A stretch of 64,000 nt of DNA from Spironucleus salmonicida (GCA_000497125.2 CM035316.1:262001-326000), one strand, 5' to 3'. Counted from the first letter of the stretch, positions 45,743 through 57,245 are shown. Notes: a model not told the origin generated them from the sequence alone. A program made the numbers and translations.

Positions 45743-46783
45743 ATGGATATTAAGTTTTACAACAAAGACGACTAAATTAAATAATTAATCCGCGTAGATA
45801 TCCTGATAGCATAGGCGAAGTAACTCAAAATTGAGAAACTACGTCAATTAGAAACCCTTTTAATGACAAAAAAACTTTTAATATAACAAAACGGTGCACT
45901 GACGACAAGCCTAAAACAGTTTAAATTATCAGTAAACCAGATTCCTGAATTTACATTTGGTACATCCTCCGCTAAGGGGCGTCGGCCAACTAATGAGGAC
46001 ACGCATTTAGTTTGTGAAAGTCCGTTTTTTGCCGCAATTTTTGATGGCCATGGTGGTGCAGAAATCGCTGAACTAGCTGAGAACGCACTCCATGACTACT
46101 TATAGGAAGATAATTCTATCCCTGGCCTTCATGGGATACAGCTAAAACTCCTGTAATTCGACCAGCTTCTGATCAATATCTGCCCGGAATCTGGAGCAAC
46201 AATGGGGTTCACCTGCTTCCTAGGTAAGAATCTGGTGATTGGAAACATCGGCGATGTGCGTGTTCTTACAGACTTCAACGATACCACCGATCACAAGCCA
46301 GATAGCGAGAGAGATCGTCTGGCCAACTATTCGAGTTTAGTCATAAGGAAACGCGTAAATGGTGTTTTGGCAACATCTAGGAGTTTAGGTGATAGGGCTA
46401 TGAAGACTTAAGGTATTATTGGGTTGGCAGATGTTCAGATAGTGCGGGATTTCAAATTTGTATTTATAGGATGCGACGGCGTGTTTGATGTATTGACGAA
46501 TGAACAAATAAGGAGTATAGTTAAAATGGAGAAAGATAGTACAGACAGAGTTGTAAAGGCCGCTATATGTTTTGCAGAATGTTTGATCGAAGACGGCGAT
46601 TCAATTGTAGAGGAGATTCGCGGGGTTTAATAGTATGAGATTGACGAAGAATATTGTGAAAAAATACTAAAAGAAGATTAGTTAGAAACGAGGCTGTGCA
46701 AAGCTATTATACGGATTGCATTTAGGATGGGTAGCTAGGATAATATTTCATGCATGTTATTGATTATGCAAAAGCACGAGTGA
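45743..46783 (+). CDS. PP2C-type protein phosphatase with N-terminal coiled coil (copy 2)
   Basis: 346 residues. PPM signatures are complete: GRRPTNEDTH, AIFDGHGGAEIAE, ESGATMGF, GNIGDVRVLTD, ATSRSLGDRAMK, GCDGVFDVLTNEQI and SQDNISCML. It starts MDIKFYN, nearly the same as the other PP2C at 32.0-33.1 kb (MEIKFYN), then carries a ~70-residue helical arm. The two copies are diverged paralogues on opposite strands. This copy is clearly richer in G+C and uses more C/G-ending codons than its neighbours. Ser/Thr phosphatase activity is expected from the intact metal ligands. Confidence 0.88.
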
Positions 46784-47561
46784 TAATTTAATATAACATA
46801 ATTTGCTTTATTGTGTTATTCATATTATTGTGATCATGTACACCAAAATAATTAATAAAAGGAAGCATTGGAGATTCTATATGGAACTTTAAGATTAAAT
46901 GTAGGATTTATTAATCTTATCGTATTTTCTCTTTATGAATTATTATTATTCTTGTCATTTTGCTAATAAAAAATTAATATCAAAGATATTTTTGAAATAT
47001 TAAGAATATGAGGATTAGAATAAAATTTATGATTATCTGACAATGAATATGTTTTAAAATAATTGATAAATTTACACTAATAATAATATAGTTTATTTAA
47101 ACATGTATTCGAGGCTAGAGATTTACTTATTAAGTTGTGTTACTATGATTTATCGATTTCAATAGGTTATAATAATATAGAAAAAGGCGTAATGAATTAG
47201 AAATAATAAGTTTTGTGAATTATATGAACATTAATAAGCCAGTCAATTTTTATATTAATACTTAGTGTTACTAGTGCTGAGTAGTTTATAATTATTAGAC
47301 TAATTTTGCATACTCATAATTTTTAATGCTTAATATTTAAATAAAAATCATATTAGGTATATATAAATCATTAAAAAACATTTTCAACCTTATTGTAATA
47401 TCTAGTAATATTTTATAGCTTTGGAAAAGATTAATTAGGTCATAAAAATTATAATGATATAACACTAAAATTAAATATATGTAAAGTATTATACTTTTAT
47501 TATTGTACCCAGCAAGCGAATTAACCCAAATATATGTAAATACAGCTAAAAATAAGTCACT
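46784..47561. other. 778-bp stretch with only short frames, possible decayed coding sequence
   Basis: Between PP2C copy 2 and the ankyrin gene. A 76-codon frame starts at 46836 and ends at 47066 (MYTKIINKRKHWRFYMELQ at its start); a further fragment with EARDLLIKLCYYDLSISIG lies near 47115-47175 in another frame. These could be remains of a helical-repeat gene or chance, since random frames are long with only TGA as stop. No RNA gene or repeat is seen. Confidence 0.4.
46836..47066 (+). CDS. Doubtful small ORF
   Basis: 76 codons, aromatic and Asn-rich (LILSYFLFMNYYYSCHFA). It starts 53 bp after the upstream stop with little promoter-like sequence. Length is within chance expectation for this code and base composition. 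Kept only because it occupies an otherwise unexplained gap; it may be a fragment of a decayed gene. Confidence 0.25.
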
Positions 47562-49670
47562 TCAGTTAAATCTTTTTGTAAATATCTTTAATATATCCAA
47601 ATAATGGTCTTAAGCTCGTTAAAAAATATCTTCCACTTTCTTATTATCTTGTATTCTATTTAAATATTAAAATAAATACCTAGTTCGACCAAACTAGTCA
47701 CAAAAATCATCAAAGTCAGTAAATTGTATGCAAACTGGTAGAATCTACTCTTGTAGTCTTACTTTGGTAAATAACTACTTAATTAAATTATCTAACAAAC
47801 TTTATTATGTTTAGATCTTAAGGAGCTAAGAAAGACTTACCAAGTGAGATTCTTTATCTAGCAAATTTTTCACAATAGACCATTAAGATCGACAAATCGC
47901 ATATATCAGTGCACAATTACCTGAATTATCTTGAAAACCATATTCAAGTTTACTAAGGAATAGAGCTATTTCCGCATTTTCATCTTCAATTGCCATCATA
48001 AGGGACGTTTTTCCATCATTATTTTGATGGGTTATTATATATTCATATAGATATTTAACATGAGCTAATTGATTACAATAAAAAAGAGGATTATTTCCCT
48101 ATTTATCATTAATTTATACTTGAGATATACACATTTATACCGCATAGAAATCTTCAAGTTCTAGGGCCTTCATTAACAAAGTTTCTCCTGTACTATAAAT
48201 AGGTTACTTTTCCAAAGATAATATATAACTTAAACCTTCATAAAACGTCGATGAGATGCAAAGTTCCGCAGGAGAATCTTCATATTCATAATACACATCA
48301 TTCAGGGATTTAGGATAAATGACCTTAAGCAGGTAAATGTTTTGATTTTGAATTATTTCGGTAAGTAAAGCTCTATAATTTGGATGTTATAAAAGCAGCT
48401 TTGAGTATAAACTAACAAAGTCATCATTATATGAATCAAAATTAGCCAAAATTATATTTATACTATGCACTACTGGTATTCTTAATAAAACATCGTAACT
48501 AAGGGCGTTATTCACAATAAGTATTGGTAAAATTTGTTCAATAGATTCAGCTGAAAGATTAAAGCCAAAAAGCACAGCAATATTATTGATATTGTATTAA
48601 ACCGCGTACTCGCAGAAGTTTTTATTAACTAGAAGCTGTAATTATTATTCGCTTAAAATTTATTTAAGTGGCGTCAAAGAGCCATTTTAATAGCCAATTT
48701 AAGCTAGTGTAAGACCGTTGAATAATATAGTCGAAATATCAGAATTTATAACAATTGGGGTGTTAAAAAATTCTAAATAAGAAGGATATTAAATAATTGG
48801 GCGTGGATTGATGTTTTCAATGAATGATGGCTTCTGATTTATTTCTTACAGGCTAGTAATACGATTAAAATAAAGTTAAGAAAATTCCCACTTTCCATTG
48901 TTAAAATTGATTTCAGGATCGATAAGAAAGCCATTTGTAAATGAATATGCTGTAATTTAGCAACGTAAATCCAAAATAAAGTAAACTTTTGAGCTCGCAT
49001 CATAGAATATGAAAATACCATTTCGGTGAGAGTCAAACCATATGTTTTCTGCCTATAAAAATATTGCTGTTTTGTTTTGGTATAATCTAAATTATTTTGA
49101 CTACTCTCTAACTATGAAATTATCATTATAAACATACAACCTAGCTTCTTTTGACACATATTATACAGTTTAAAATTAATTATTGACAAATTACTTAATA
49201 GTACCATTATTGCAAAAGTATAAATTATTTTTATACACACAAAGTCGATTATGTGGAAGTTCTTAGTCATAATCTTAAATATTGTAAAAAATGCTAACTG
49301 TAAGTTTATTTAGATGGTATATGCATGAACCAATATGCGCTAAAACCATATCTTTGTAGTTTACAATTTCATAGTAATGTGGTTGCTTTTTAATTTAAAA
49401 TCCTTCGCAGTATTGGGTACAGTAGTAGGGAAAATCAACGGCTGCTTATTCTAATATATGAAATTACTCTGTTATTCGGAAAGCACTATTTTTTCCATAA
49501 CAATAAAGTTGGTTGCCATTTTAATGTGCAAAGAGTCTAAAGTATTTTGAAACTATATTATAATCTAGTTCATCAGAAATTGATGCATATTAATCTTAAT
49601 CATAAAATGATTCATCATTACTATCTTATGAAATAGAATCTGAAAAATCCTCTATAAAGTCATCGTTCAT
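47562..49670 (-). CDS. Ankyrin-repeat protein with N-terminal beta-rich domain
   Basis: 702 residues. Residues ~35-270 are beta-rich with repeated aromatic strands (LYCYGKNSAFRI, LCVYKNNLYFCNNG, LYVYNDNFIVRE, GIFIFYDASSKVYF) and may form a propeller. Residues ~300-500 are helical and could be degenerate ankyrin repeats. Clear repeats lie near 555-640: DKQGNNPLFYCNQLAHVKYL, NDGKTSLMMAIEDENAEIAL and DNSGNCALIYAICRSQWSIV. Ankyrin proteins are a large family in diplomonads. Probable scaffold; no enzyme motif. Confidence 0.76.
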
Positions 49671-49720
49671 TATTAATAGACTTATATTTATATTATATTA
49701 ATTATAATTTTTACTATATA
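49671..49720. promoter_or_regulatory. 50-bp divergent promoter
   Basis: Spacer between divergent starts with CTTATATTTATATTATATTAATTATAA. Near-symmetrical A/T blocks. Function inferred from position. Confidence 0.5.
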
Positions 49721-50293
49721 ATGTCTTAACAAGATTTAACTGTATTAGCTGCATTCGAATTAGAACTTTTTTAGGAAATGTAAAATTTTTCATCTTAGAT
49801 TATTAAACTTAACGATAAATATGAAAATTAAAAGATAAATCAATCAGTAATCAACCCATAATTAATTAATACCTTTTTTATTGACTAATTGTAGCTATTT
49901 GATGTTAAATTATTGAATTAGACGATATAAAATGATTAACATAGTAAAATATATTTAAAATAAAGCCATTTATCACAATACGAAAATATTGAAACTAAAT
50001 TGCTTACTATTTAATAAAAAATTAGCTAAACCATATAATTATATGCTGAAAATTAATGTCAATAAATATAAGAACGGACATAGGATTCAGTATAGTAATT
50101 ATAACAATTAATGATTAATAGTGCTTTAGATTTTTTAGTAGCTGACAAACTGGTAGAGTTTAACCAAACATCTAATTATGGATTTACAGCTACAGTTGAC
50201 AACAATGGAGCTTCCAAATAACTATTTGCGTTTTCTAATAAAAAATAATTACCTGTCAAATAGGTTTTAATTGATTTAGATTCAACATAATGA
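49721..50293 (+). CDS. Coiled-coil protein, unidentified
   Basis: 190 residues. Residues 1 to ~130 are Gln-rich and helical (LQLFDVKLLNQTIQN, TQDSVQQLQQLMINS). The C-terminal ~50 residues look globular or extended (FNQTSNYGFTATVDNNGASK). No family recognised. 44 bp to the next co-oriented gene. Confidence 0.7.
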
Positions 50294-50337
50294 TTTTATT
50301 ATATAAAATTTTATTTATTATTTCCCTTTTCTTTTTA

Positions 50338-51168
50338 ATGTGGCGTTATACTTCGTAAATTAATTATAGAGTAGATGAGTCGGATCAATCTCCTTTAACT
50401 AATTCCAACACATCTTTAATAAAATGTTTACCTAATAAGTTAGTTCCATAAATACCTTCATGGTCATATTCATTGCATTCCCAATTGGGATATGCACAAG
50501 CTGCTGATGGAGTACCTGTTTAATCGTCTACATACCATGTAGTTGCCTCTATAGAGGTACCTGTAAAAGATTTTAAAATTGTCGACTTAAATATTTCTTA
50601 TTAGTTTGAAAATTCAGATGAATCTGTTGATTCTGATAATCAAGATGCATCTTAATCTATTTCTAAATCTAAAAATATAAAGAAAATGAACGATGATGAT
50701 CTTTTTGTTCTGGTTAAATAATAATTAAGAGACAATGTCAAATCACGTTGCTCTAAGGATGGAATTACTTGGTAAGAAATTGAAAACTTTGAGCTAGGTT
50801 ATATTAAATATTTATACGAAAGATTAAGACATTAAGATGTTGAAGAAATTATAAAAGAAGTTAGTACATAATTTAAAGGACAAGTTCATCCAGTTAAAAG
50901 ATATTTGAACGATTAATTTTTTGAGGTTTAAAGATTATTGTCAGTTGAAAAGACATAAAAGCAACAAATTACAGATCCAAATACAAAGCTTTAGGCTTAA
51001 TTTATGTTAGCGTTTTTCCAAGCTAATCCATAAGTTGTATCGGCGTTTCCACTGATAGAATAGTTATAACCATCTGTCTAGTTATAGAAAATCTAAACAT
51101 TAATGCCATAGGAATAATTTAGTACACTCGTTAAAAGGATGGAAGACTATATTAAAGCACATCAGTGA
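50338..51168 (+). CDS. Unidentified protein with helical middle domain
   Basis: 276 residues. The N-terminal ~95 residues are Ser/Pro/Tyr-rich and probably disordered. An acidic linker (NSDESVDSDNQDAS) leads to a helical segment at ~120-200 with ITWQEIENFELGYIKYLYER and FKGQVHPVKRYLNDQFFE. The spacing of Trp and basic residues could suggest a SANT-like fold, but only one tryptophan is present. The C-terminus is Gln/Leu/Pro-rich. Stop is 11 bp from the convergent gene's stop. Confidence 0.66.
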
Positions 51169-51179
51169 TCACTCATTAT

Positions 51180-51779
51180 TCAATATTCATAAATTCCATC
51201 ATCATATGAAGATACAGAAGATTAACTTTGGGATGGTTCGCATTATTAACTTAATGCTTCATCAGAGCATTCAGCAATTAATTATTAATCTTCTTAGTTT
51301 TCTATGTTATCAATTTTCTATACAAGATGAGATTTTTCTTTAAATTACACTTTATCTTCTAAAAATGGATAAATAATAACATTTTTCAGAGATTCATTAA
51401 CTGAATAATCACCAGCCTACATTCTATAGAATGTTTCAATGGCCCAAAGTGCAACCTCCCATTGTTCTTCAACTAACTTGACTTAAAATTTATCAAGCAT
51501 AAAAGTTTCTAAATAACAAGCCACTTCAGCCTCAGATGCATCGTCTGCATAATCTCCAAAATATTTTACTAGCATAGAAACACATTCTTAAACATTAGTA
51601 TCGAATTCCAATTATCCTTTGAGCTGTTTTAAAACTTTCCATGACGATAAAAGTTATTTAAGTATTACAACAAATTAGCTAACTTTAAATGCTTTTGAAG
51701 TTTCAAATATTTCAGTTGGTGCATCTTCTGGGAATTTAGTCAAGAATCCATGGACGTCAATTGGTTGTGGGAATGACAT
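51180..51779 (-). CDS. TSR2: TSR2-like pre-rRNA-processing protein
   Basis: 199 residues. Residues ~20-125 resemble the WGG/TSR2 domain: a helix with SSWKVLKQLKGQ, then DDASEAEVACYLETFMLDKF and VKLVEEQWEVALWAIETF followed by YRMQAGDY, matching the family order (D..ExE..L...L..EF, VEDGS....A..L...F....GD). The Gly-Gly of WGG is replaced. The C-terminal ~50 residues are acidic and Ser/Gln-rich, as in TSR2. TSR2 escorts Rps26 for incorporation into small subunits. It sits 29 bp from the CDK-like gene on the same strand. Confidence 0.52.
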
Positions 51780-51808
51780 TAAAATAGAAAAAGAAGTGGA
51801 AAATGCAC

Positions 51809-52681
51809 TCACTCAACTGAAATATCTTCAAACCATTTGTGTTTTAAAGCGTCTGTGGCCGAATATCTAGTATCCCAATTAATATCACATAAGTGCTTAA
51901 AAAGGTCCTTTGCATACTCAGAAGCACCTTTTAAAATTCTATCAACTCCTGTAGGTTAAATATTCTCAAATGGTGCCTTCCACATTCCATATTCTTTAAG
52001 AATGTCAATTTATGGTTACTCATAACTTCCAAATACAGTGAATATTTTCAATAACCCTTCGTTAAATTCTTTACAACTAAAAGCATAATTATCTGAAAAT
52101 AGTTGACTCATTACAAGTCCTATGCCCCAAACATCAACTTTGTTGGTATATAGAGGATATCCTAACATCATTTCTGGTGCAAAGAAAAATTTAGTACCTG
52201 CATTAGTAGAAAACTAAGTTTTAGAAAAAATAGCCTCACGAGAAAGACCAAAATCAATAATTTTTGTTTGCATTTTTTCTGAATCAAATAGTATATTATG
52301 TGGTTTTATATCTCTATGAATAATTCCTATACTATGAATATGTTCCATTCCCTCTAATATTTGCTTAATAATGATTTTAATTTACGACTCTTTTAATTTA
52401 TGTTTTTTAATAAAGGTTCTAAGATCAGTGGGAAATATTTCATAACCAATCAATAAAGCATTATCTTGAATATCACAAGATAATATCTTTATCACAGATT
52501 TATGGTTGCAGCGCTTAACAATTGCTACTTCTCTAATAGCTGAATTTTTTACACCCTCATCTTTATCTGCAAACTCAACCTATTTCAAAGCAACCATTTA
52601 TCCAGTTCTTCTGTCTTTTGCTTTAACAACAGTACCATATCCACCTTTTCCAATTTCTGAATAAACGATAAAATTCTCCAT
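51809..52681 (-). CDS. CDK-like protein kinase (CMGC group)
   Basis: 290 residues, a bare kinase domain. Visible motifs are the glycine loop [10 protein letters not shown], the lysine in MVALKQVEF, a PSTAIRE-helix counterpart [29 protein letters not shown] and APEMM, plus DVWGIGLVM. The AIRE helix and CMGC-like C-lobe ([10 protein letters not shown]) point to a cyclin-dependent kinase or relative. The activation segment is unusual: [16 protein letters not shown] replaces the usual W-Y/F-R-APE. All catalytic residues are present, so activity is expected. The partner cyclin is unknown. Confidence 0.8.
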
Positions 52682-52726
52682 TTTTTAAGGAAGTGAAATT
52701 TTAATTAATAATATTTTATATATAAA

Positions 52727-53447
52727 TCACTATTAGTAAACGCTATTCTATCGTAAAATAGATAAAACTTCCGTACTCTAACCTGCTTAATAGCAGTATA
52801 TTTACTCGCCAATCTGTTCTACTATAATATTTTTACCCTCACACCCCCCAAATACCATATCGACCTTCTAACCTTATTTTATTATATTAATAAGAAACTC
52901 AAATTTTCTACTCCATTCAGGTATACTTGATAGAACTGTCCCTTAAAATTTTTACTCGCAAAACCCATATACAATCCCTGGCAAAATTTCAGAAAATTTG
53001 TCAAACCTCTTCTTATAAATTATAGCTTATGCTAATGTCTTTTCAAAGCTCTGCTAAAAAGATGTTAAGATTGCCAGTGACAGCTATTCAAAAATACAAG
53101 GTTCGTTGATTTCTTCTTATTCACTAAACATAAAACCTAATGGTTTATCTAGAGTTTTAACTGTAACTTGGACATCAAATTCAGCAATTAGCAGAAGTCC
53201 ATTTTTTGTAGCAAAAATTATTGTTTAACTGGTTGATTATATATTAAAAATGATCTGATCAGGAGCAAATTGTTGTAAATTCACGAAAATTAACCAGAAT
53301 TGGTAACAGATAGCAGATGGTTGTAGGGAGCGTTGTTATGTACGTTGAGGTGACAACGAAGAGTTTAATAGAATTGAAGATATATTAATTAACTAACTGA
53401 AAAGTAGGTCGCCAGTTGCAGAGTTGGCTATCAGTAATTTCTTCATT
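52727..53447 (-). CDS. Longin-like protein with apparent frameshift
   Basis: Span 721 bp, not a multiple of three. The first frame from ATG 53447 gives MKKLLIANSATGDLLF and then ends at TGA near 53266. The rest is coded in a second frame, with no usable ATG, that continues to 52727 and contains TIIFATKNGLLLIAEFDVQV, KPLGFMFSEQEE and FDKFSEILPGIVYGF. One base too many in the A5 run at 53400-53404 would join them into about 239 residues. Likely an assembly/sequencing indel, but a true frameshift or pseudogene is possible. The opening beta-strand motif resembles longin-domain proteins of the Fuzzy/Mon1 type; this is tentative. Confidence 0.55.
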
Positions 53448-53611
53448 TTTGAGTTAGTTTGAGTATTTAAATCTATATTTAAATATTTAATATTATAAAA
53501 TTATTAGAATAATATATTTTATATAATATTATATGCGAACTAAGTAAAAATATTATTTAAATTATATGTACCTGTTCTATAATTATTGAATAATAATATA
53601 ATTTACAGATA

Positions 53612-54952
53612 ATGGAATTTATAAAAAATCAGTGTTTAAGAAATTTTACTAGTGCTGAAGAATTCAATTTAGCATTTAATAATGCATATCTAATTTCTTA
53701 TTAGAAATAATATAACAGTTAAGATATTTTATCATAAGATCAGATCAAGCATTTAGTTTATATTTTAGGATAACATAAATAAATAATAAGCGATTAGTGC
53801 TCAACAGATTTATTTTCATTGGAGCTATCACATGATGATATAGATTGGTAGAAACAATTTAACTAAGAATTAGATAAATCAACTAAACTTTAAAGCTTGC
53901 TAGATCAATATGAGAATGAAGTTAAAGAATACGAGATATTGTCATAAGATACATATAATAGATATAGTTTATCTATAAAATAGATCATTTCTGCTTACGA
54001 TATATAATAAAAATAAGTTTAAAGTTATGCAGCATAAATAGAAAAATAAAATAAGATATTAAAAAATTAATAAGATGTTATAAAGTAAAAAACATAACAG
54101 GTATTGAAATTAGAAAAAGTTGTTAGCGATCATGCTAAAATAGTAATTTTAAAGCAGTAGGAAAGGGATTTATTAACAAAAAACAATAATGAAAAGTTTC
54201 TTCATTTAACAAAAGAAATAAACATTCATAAAGAATAAACTAACGATGCTCTAGAAAAATAAAAGTATTATGAAAATTAATACCTAAGTCTTAATTCTTA
54301 GTATTAATCTTTTTATAAAAATTATTCAGTATTAAATGGAATTTGCGCCGAACTACAATTTTAATTAAAAGTAGAAAATTATGATTAAATTCTAAATAAG
54401 TTTTTCTTTTTAATCGAAAATTCAGCAGATAAATCTATTATAAATGATTTATAGTTAAAATTAGATACTTATCTCATTCTTATTAAACATTTGATTGATT
54501 TCATTGAGAGTATGAATAAAAATATGAGTTAATAAAAATTAAAAATTAAACCTTTGTAATTTTTAGGCGACTTATTAAATGATATATTATTAAAATTAAA
54601 TTTATTAGAAGAAGAAATTAAGAGATTGCAATTAAAACATTAAAATATATAAGACTAATTATCAGATCAAATGTCCTAAACAGTCATATCCTTTTAAAAA
54701 ATAAAATTAGAAAACGAGTAACTAGAGAATAAAATTGACTTTTTACAGCTTTTAAAAAGCTAAAAACTACCTGCTTTAGTAAATATTATAAAAATATAAT
54801 AGTAAGAATTACAAATTTCGAAGTAAGAGTTTATTGACTTATATAAATAATTTGATGTTTTGGATAACAAAATATAGAAAACTAATAGTTCTTAGATAAA
54901 AGAATCTAAATATTTAAAAATATTAAAAACATAAACTATTATTACTAAATGA
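53612..54952 (+). CDS. Coiled-coil protein, unidentified
   Basis: 446 residues, starting MEFIKNQCLRNFTSAEEF. A short N-terminal region (~60 residues) precedes long coiled-coil stretches rich in Gln, Lys, Asn and Leu (LKLEKVVSDHAKIVILKQ, KLNLLEEEIKRLQLK). More than 90 Gln residues are written TAA or TAG. No domain is recognised. The stop is 2 bp from the convergent gene's stop. Confidence 0.75.
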
Positions 54953-54954
54953 TT

Positions 54955-55533
54955 TCACTTTATATTTAGTATTTTTTTAATAATTTCGTAATCCACATCC
55001 TTACAGACAATTATTAGCTCGTTGGCATTTTACTCAATAATAATAGCTTTTTCTTTATCATGTATTTGCCCACCTAACCAGGTTTATATCAATAAATAAT
55101 TTTCATTACTATAAATTTTTTAACTGATATCAATACTAATTAAAATATCTCCAGTCATTACTTCTAGAAAGTTTAAAAAGTTATTTTATATATCTAAGTT
55201 ACACAAATTTAATGTGGTATCTAATTTAAATGCAATCTCTAACAATATAGAATTTAATTAGGATTAAAGGAAAGTATAATGACTCATATTTTTATTATAA
55301 ATTTCTATGAATATGTCATCCTATTCATAGTTCATTAAGTCAAACTTTTTAATAAATGATGTACTTAAAACTTGCAGATCTTATTCTGAAATTTCAGAAT
55401 TTTGTAATTCGTATGTTTATATTTTTTGATTTTGATTTATATTTGTGTATTCAGATGTATGGTTAAGACGTTGCTACATATTTTTAAGTAATTTAAGCCT
55501 ATCTTGTATATTTTCGATACTTTAATCTTTCAT
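54955..55533 (-). CDS. Unidentified protein
   Basis: 192 residues. The first ~65 residues are coil-like (IENIQDRLKLLKNMQQRL). The remainder is a mixed alpha/beta globular part (SILLEIAFKLDTTLNL, EVMTGDILISIDISQKIY, AIIIEQNANELIIVCKDV). No catalytic or metal-binding motif is seen. Divergent from the SPFH gene with a 125-bp spacer. Confidence 0.66.
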
Positions 55534-55658
55534 ATTTTATATTATATAGTTATATATATTATTTGAAAACTGTCAGTAAATTAATATAAATAATTAGTAG
55601 GGGAATATAAATTAATATACAGTTATATTAATTATATATCTTACTTTTCAAAATATAA
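55534..55658. promoter_or_regulatory. 125-bp divergent promoter
   Basis: Spacer between divergent starts, with TTTTATATTATATAGTTATATATATTATTTG near the left gene and TTATATTAATTATATATCTTA near the right gene. Two separate TATA-like blocks, each about 25-35 bp from its start. Function inferred. Confidence 0.45.
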
Positions 55659-56654
55659 ATGGCGACTACAGAGTTCATCTTTGTATTTTTACTTTGTTTT
55701 CTAGGTTTTGCATTTCTGCCAGCTATTCTAATATTCATTTACTTTATGAGCAGAAGCATATGCTGCTTTGTTGTACATGAAAAAACTGTCATCGTTAAAG
55801 AAACATGTGGCTAATTTAAAGAGCTTTTAATGCCAGGATCCCATTTTATATGTCCTTTAGTTTCAGCAAAAAGACCATACTCATATGACTATTTTACATT
55901 TGATGATGATAAAATGAAGAGAATTAAAAAATCTGAGAAAATTATATCTTTACAACAATAATCTGTAGAGTTTCCAAGATTTGAAGTTATCACACGAGAC
56001 AATATCTAATGTTATATTGATTTAACAATAAATTATAAAGTTATTAATGCTCATGATTTGGTTTATAATGTAAAGAATATGCCTTATATGCTTTCATTAT
56101 TAGTTAATGCAATTGTACGTTCTTAGTGTGGCGAGATGGATTTAGATAATATTATTGAAGATCCATAGTAGATATCTAGATTAATTGGAGAGTTATAAGA
56201 ATATGTGAAAGATTGGGGAATTAATATTGAATTATTCAAGGTATAAAAAGTTGAAGCTAAAGAAAGACTCAAAGAGAAATTATAGTTAACTAAAAACGCT
56301 ATGTATAACTGCGAATCTAGTGTTAGAACTAAGAAAACGGAATAATAATCAATTATTATGAAGGCCGCTGCGTCTAGGGATCAGATGATTAAACAAGCTG
56401 AAGGAAAGTCATAGTCTATCATATTAACACAAGAGGGGGAAGCGTAAGCTATCAAAAATAGAGGATAAGCACATGCAAATGCAATTGATTCATTAGTCCC
56501 AGGTATGGGTAACAGAGCTGCGGCATTTACTTTAGCTGATAAGACATGCGATTTAATCAATATTATTAACAAGCAAACAAAATCCTAAATTATGTATACT
56601 CATGGTGTAGATAAAGCAGAAGTTATGAAATGCATTATTGGAGGTTACTAATGA
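55659..56654 (+). CDS. SPFH/prohibitin-homology (stomatin-like) membrane protein
   Basis: 331 residues. One strongly hydrophobic N-terminal segment (about residues 5-31, FIFVFLLCFLGFAFLPAILI) is followed by a Cys pair (SICCF) that could be palmitoylated. The SPFH domain (about 38-190) shows GSHFICP, VEFPRFEVITRDNIQCYIDL, TINYKVINAHDLVYNV and VNAIVRSQCGEMDLDNI. A charged helix follows with AAASRDQMIKQAEGKSQSII and EGEAQAIKNRGQAHA, the coiled oligomerisation region of stomatins and flotillins. Such proteins form ring-like microdomains in membranes. Stomatin-like is the best fit. Confidence 0.85.
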
Positions 56655-56705
56655 GAAAATGATATATTTTACTATATAATTATTTATATAATTATTTTAA
56701 ATTGA

Positions 56706-56945
56706 ATGAAAATTATATAATCATTCAAACTATATGCAGAAAAGCATGAAAAAATACTCATATGTAATATTTGTGCTGGTAAATTATCTTAAAGATGTTA
56801 AGAATGTCGAGACTCATCATGCGAAATTTGCCCAGTTGTTAAAGGCATCTGTGGACATAGTTTCCATTAACATTGCATTAATTCTTGGCTTTAATAAACT
56901 AATATATGTGCGCTATGCAGTGTAGATTGGTTTTAAGTGGATTGA
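56706..56945 (+). CDS. APC11/RBX1-type RING-H2 protein
   Basis: 79 residues, the whole of a RING-H2 in the APC11/RBX1 style: CNICAGKL, CQECRDSSCEICPV, then GICGHSFHQHCINSWL and CALCSVDWF. The extra zinc ligands between the first CxxC and the CxH, and the closing W(F) motif, distinguish this family from ordinary RINGs. Length is close to APC11 (84) and shorter than RBX1 (108), so the anaphase-promoting complex subunit is favoured over the cullin partner. It catalyses ubiquitin transfer with an E2. Only 51 bp follow the SPFH gene. Confidence 0.8.
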
Positions 56946-56972
56946 TTAATTTATTGTAACTAAATAATATTA

Positions 56973-57245
56973 TCATTATTTTTTAAGCCCTTCTCTAAAC
57001 TACCGATATGATATTGATTATGAAAAATTATTGAGCTATTAGGATTCTTACCTTTATTAGAATTCAAATCTTTATTATTTGGTAATAAGCACTGATTATT
57101 GTATATATTACGTTTTTTCCAAAAGTTAAAATGGACATTGAAATGTACTTAAATGCACATAATCCGGATTTGTTAAAAATTATGACTCAATTCCATACTA
57201 TCCTGTAATTTTAATTTAAGTTATAACTGGAAGCTATTTTCGCAT
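56973..57245 (-). CDS. Small Gln-rich protein, unidentified
   Basis: 90 residues starting MRKQLPVITQIKITGQYG. Pro, Gly and aromatic residues in the first 60 positions (NPDYVHLSTFQCPFQLLEK) look coded rather than random. The tail is Gln/Ser/Arg-rich and basic. Its spacing fits the local pattern: 62 bp from a divergent start and 27 bp from a convergent stop. The length alone is not significant under this code. Confidence 0.5.

Noticed and set aside
53386-53405. Possible intron ending in CTACTTTTTCAG in the longin-like gene (minus strand)
   Set aside because: The sequence looks like a 3' splice site, but no GT donor lies between it and the ATG, and no other gene in the window has an intron. An indel in the A5 run is simpler.
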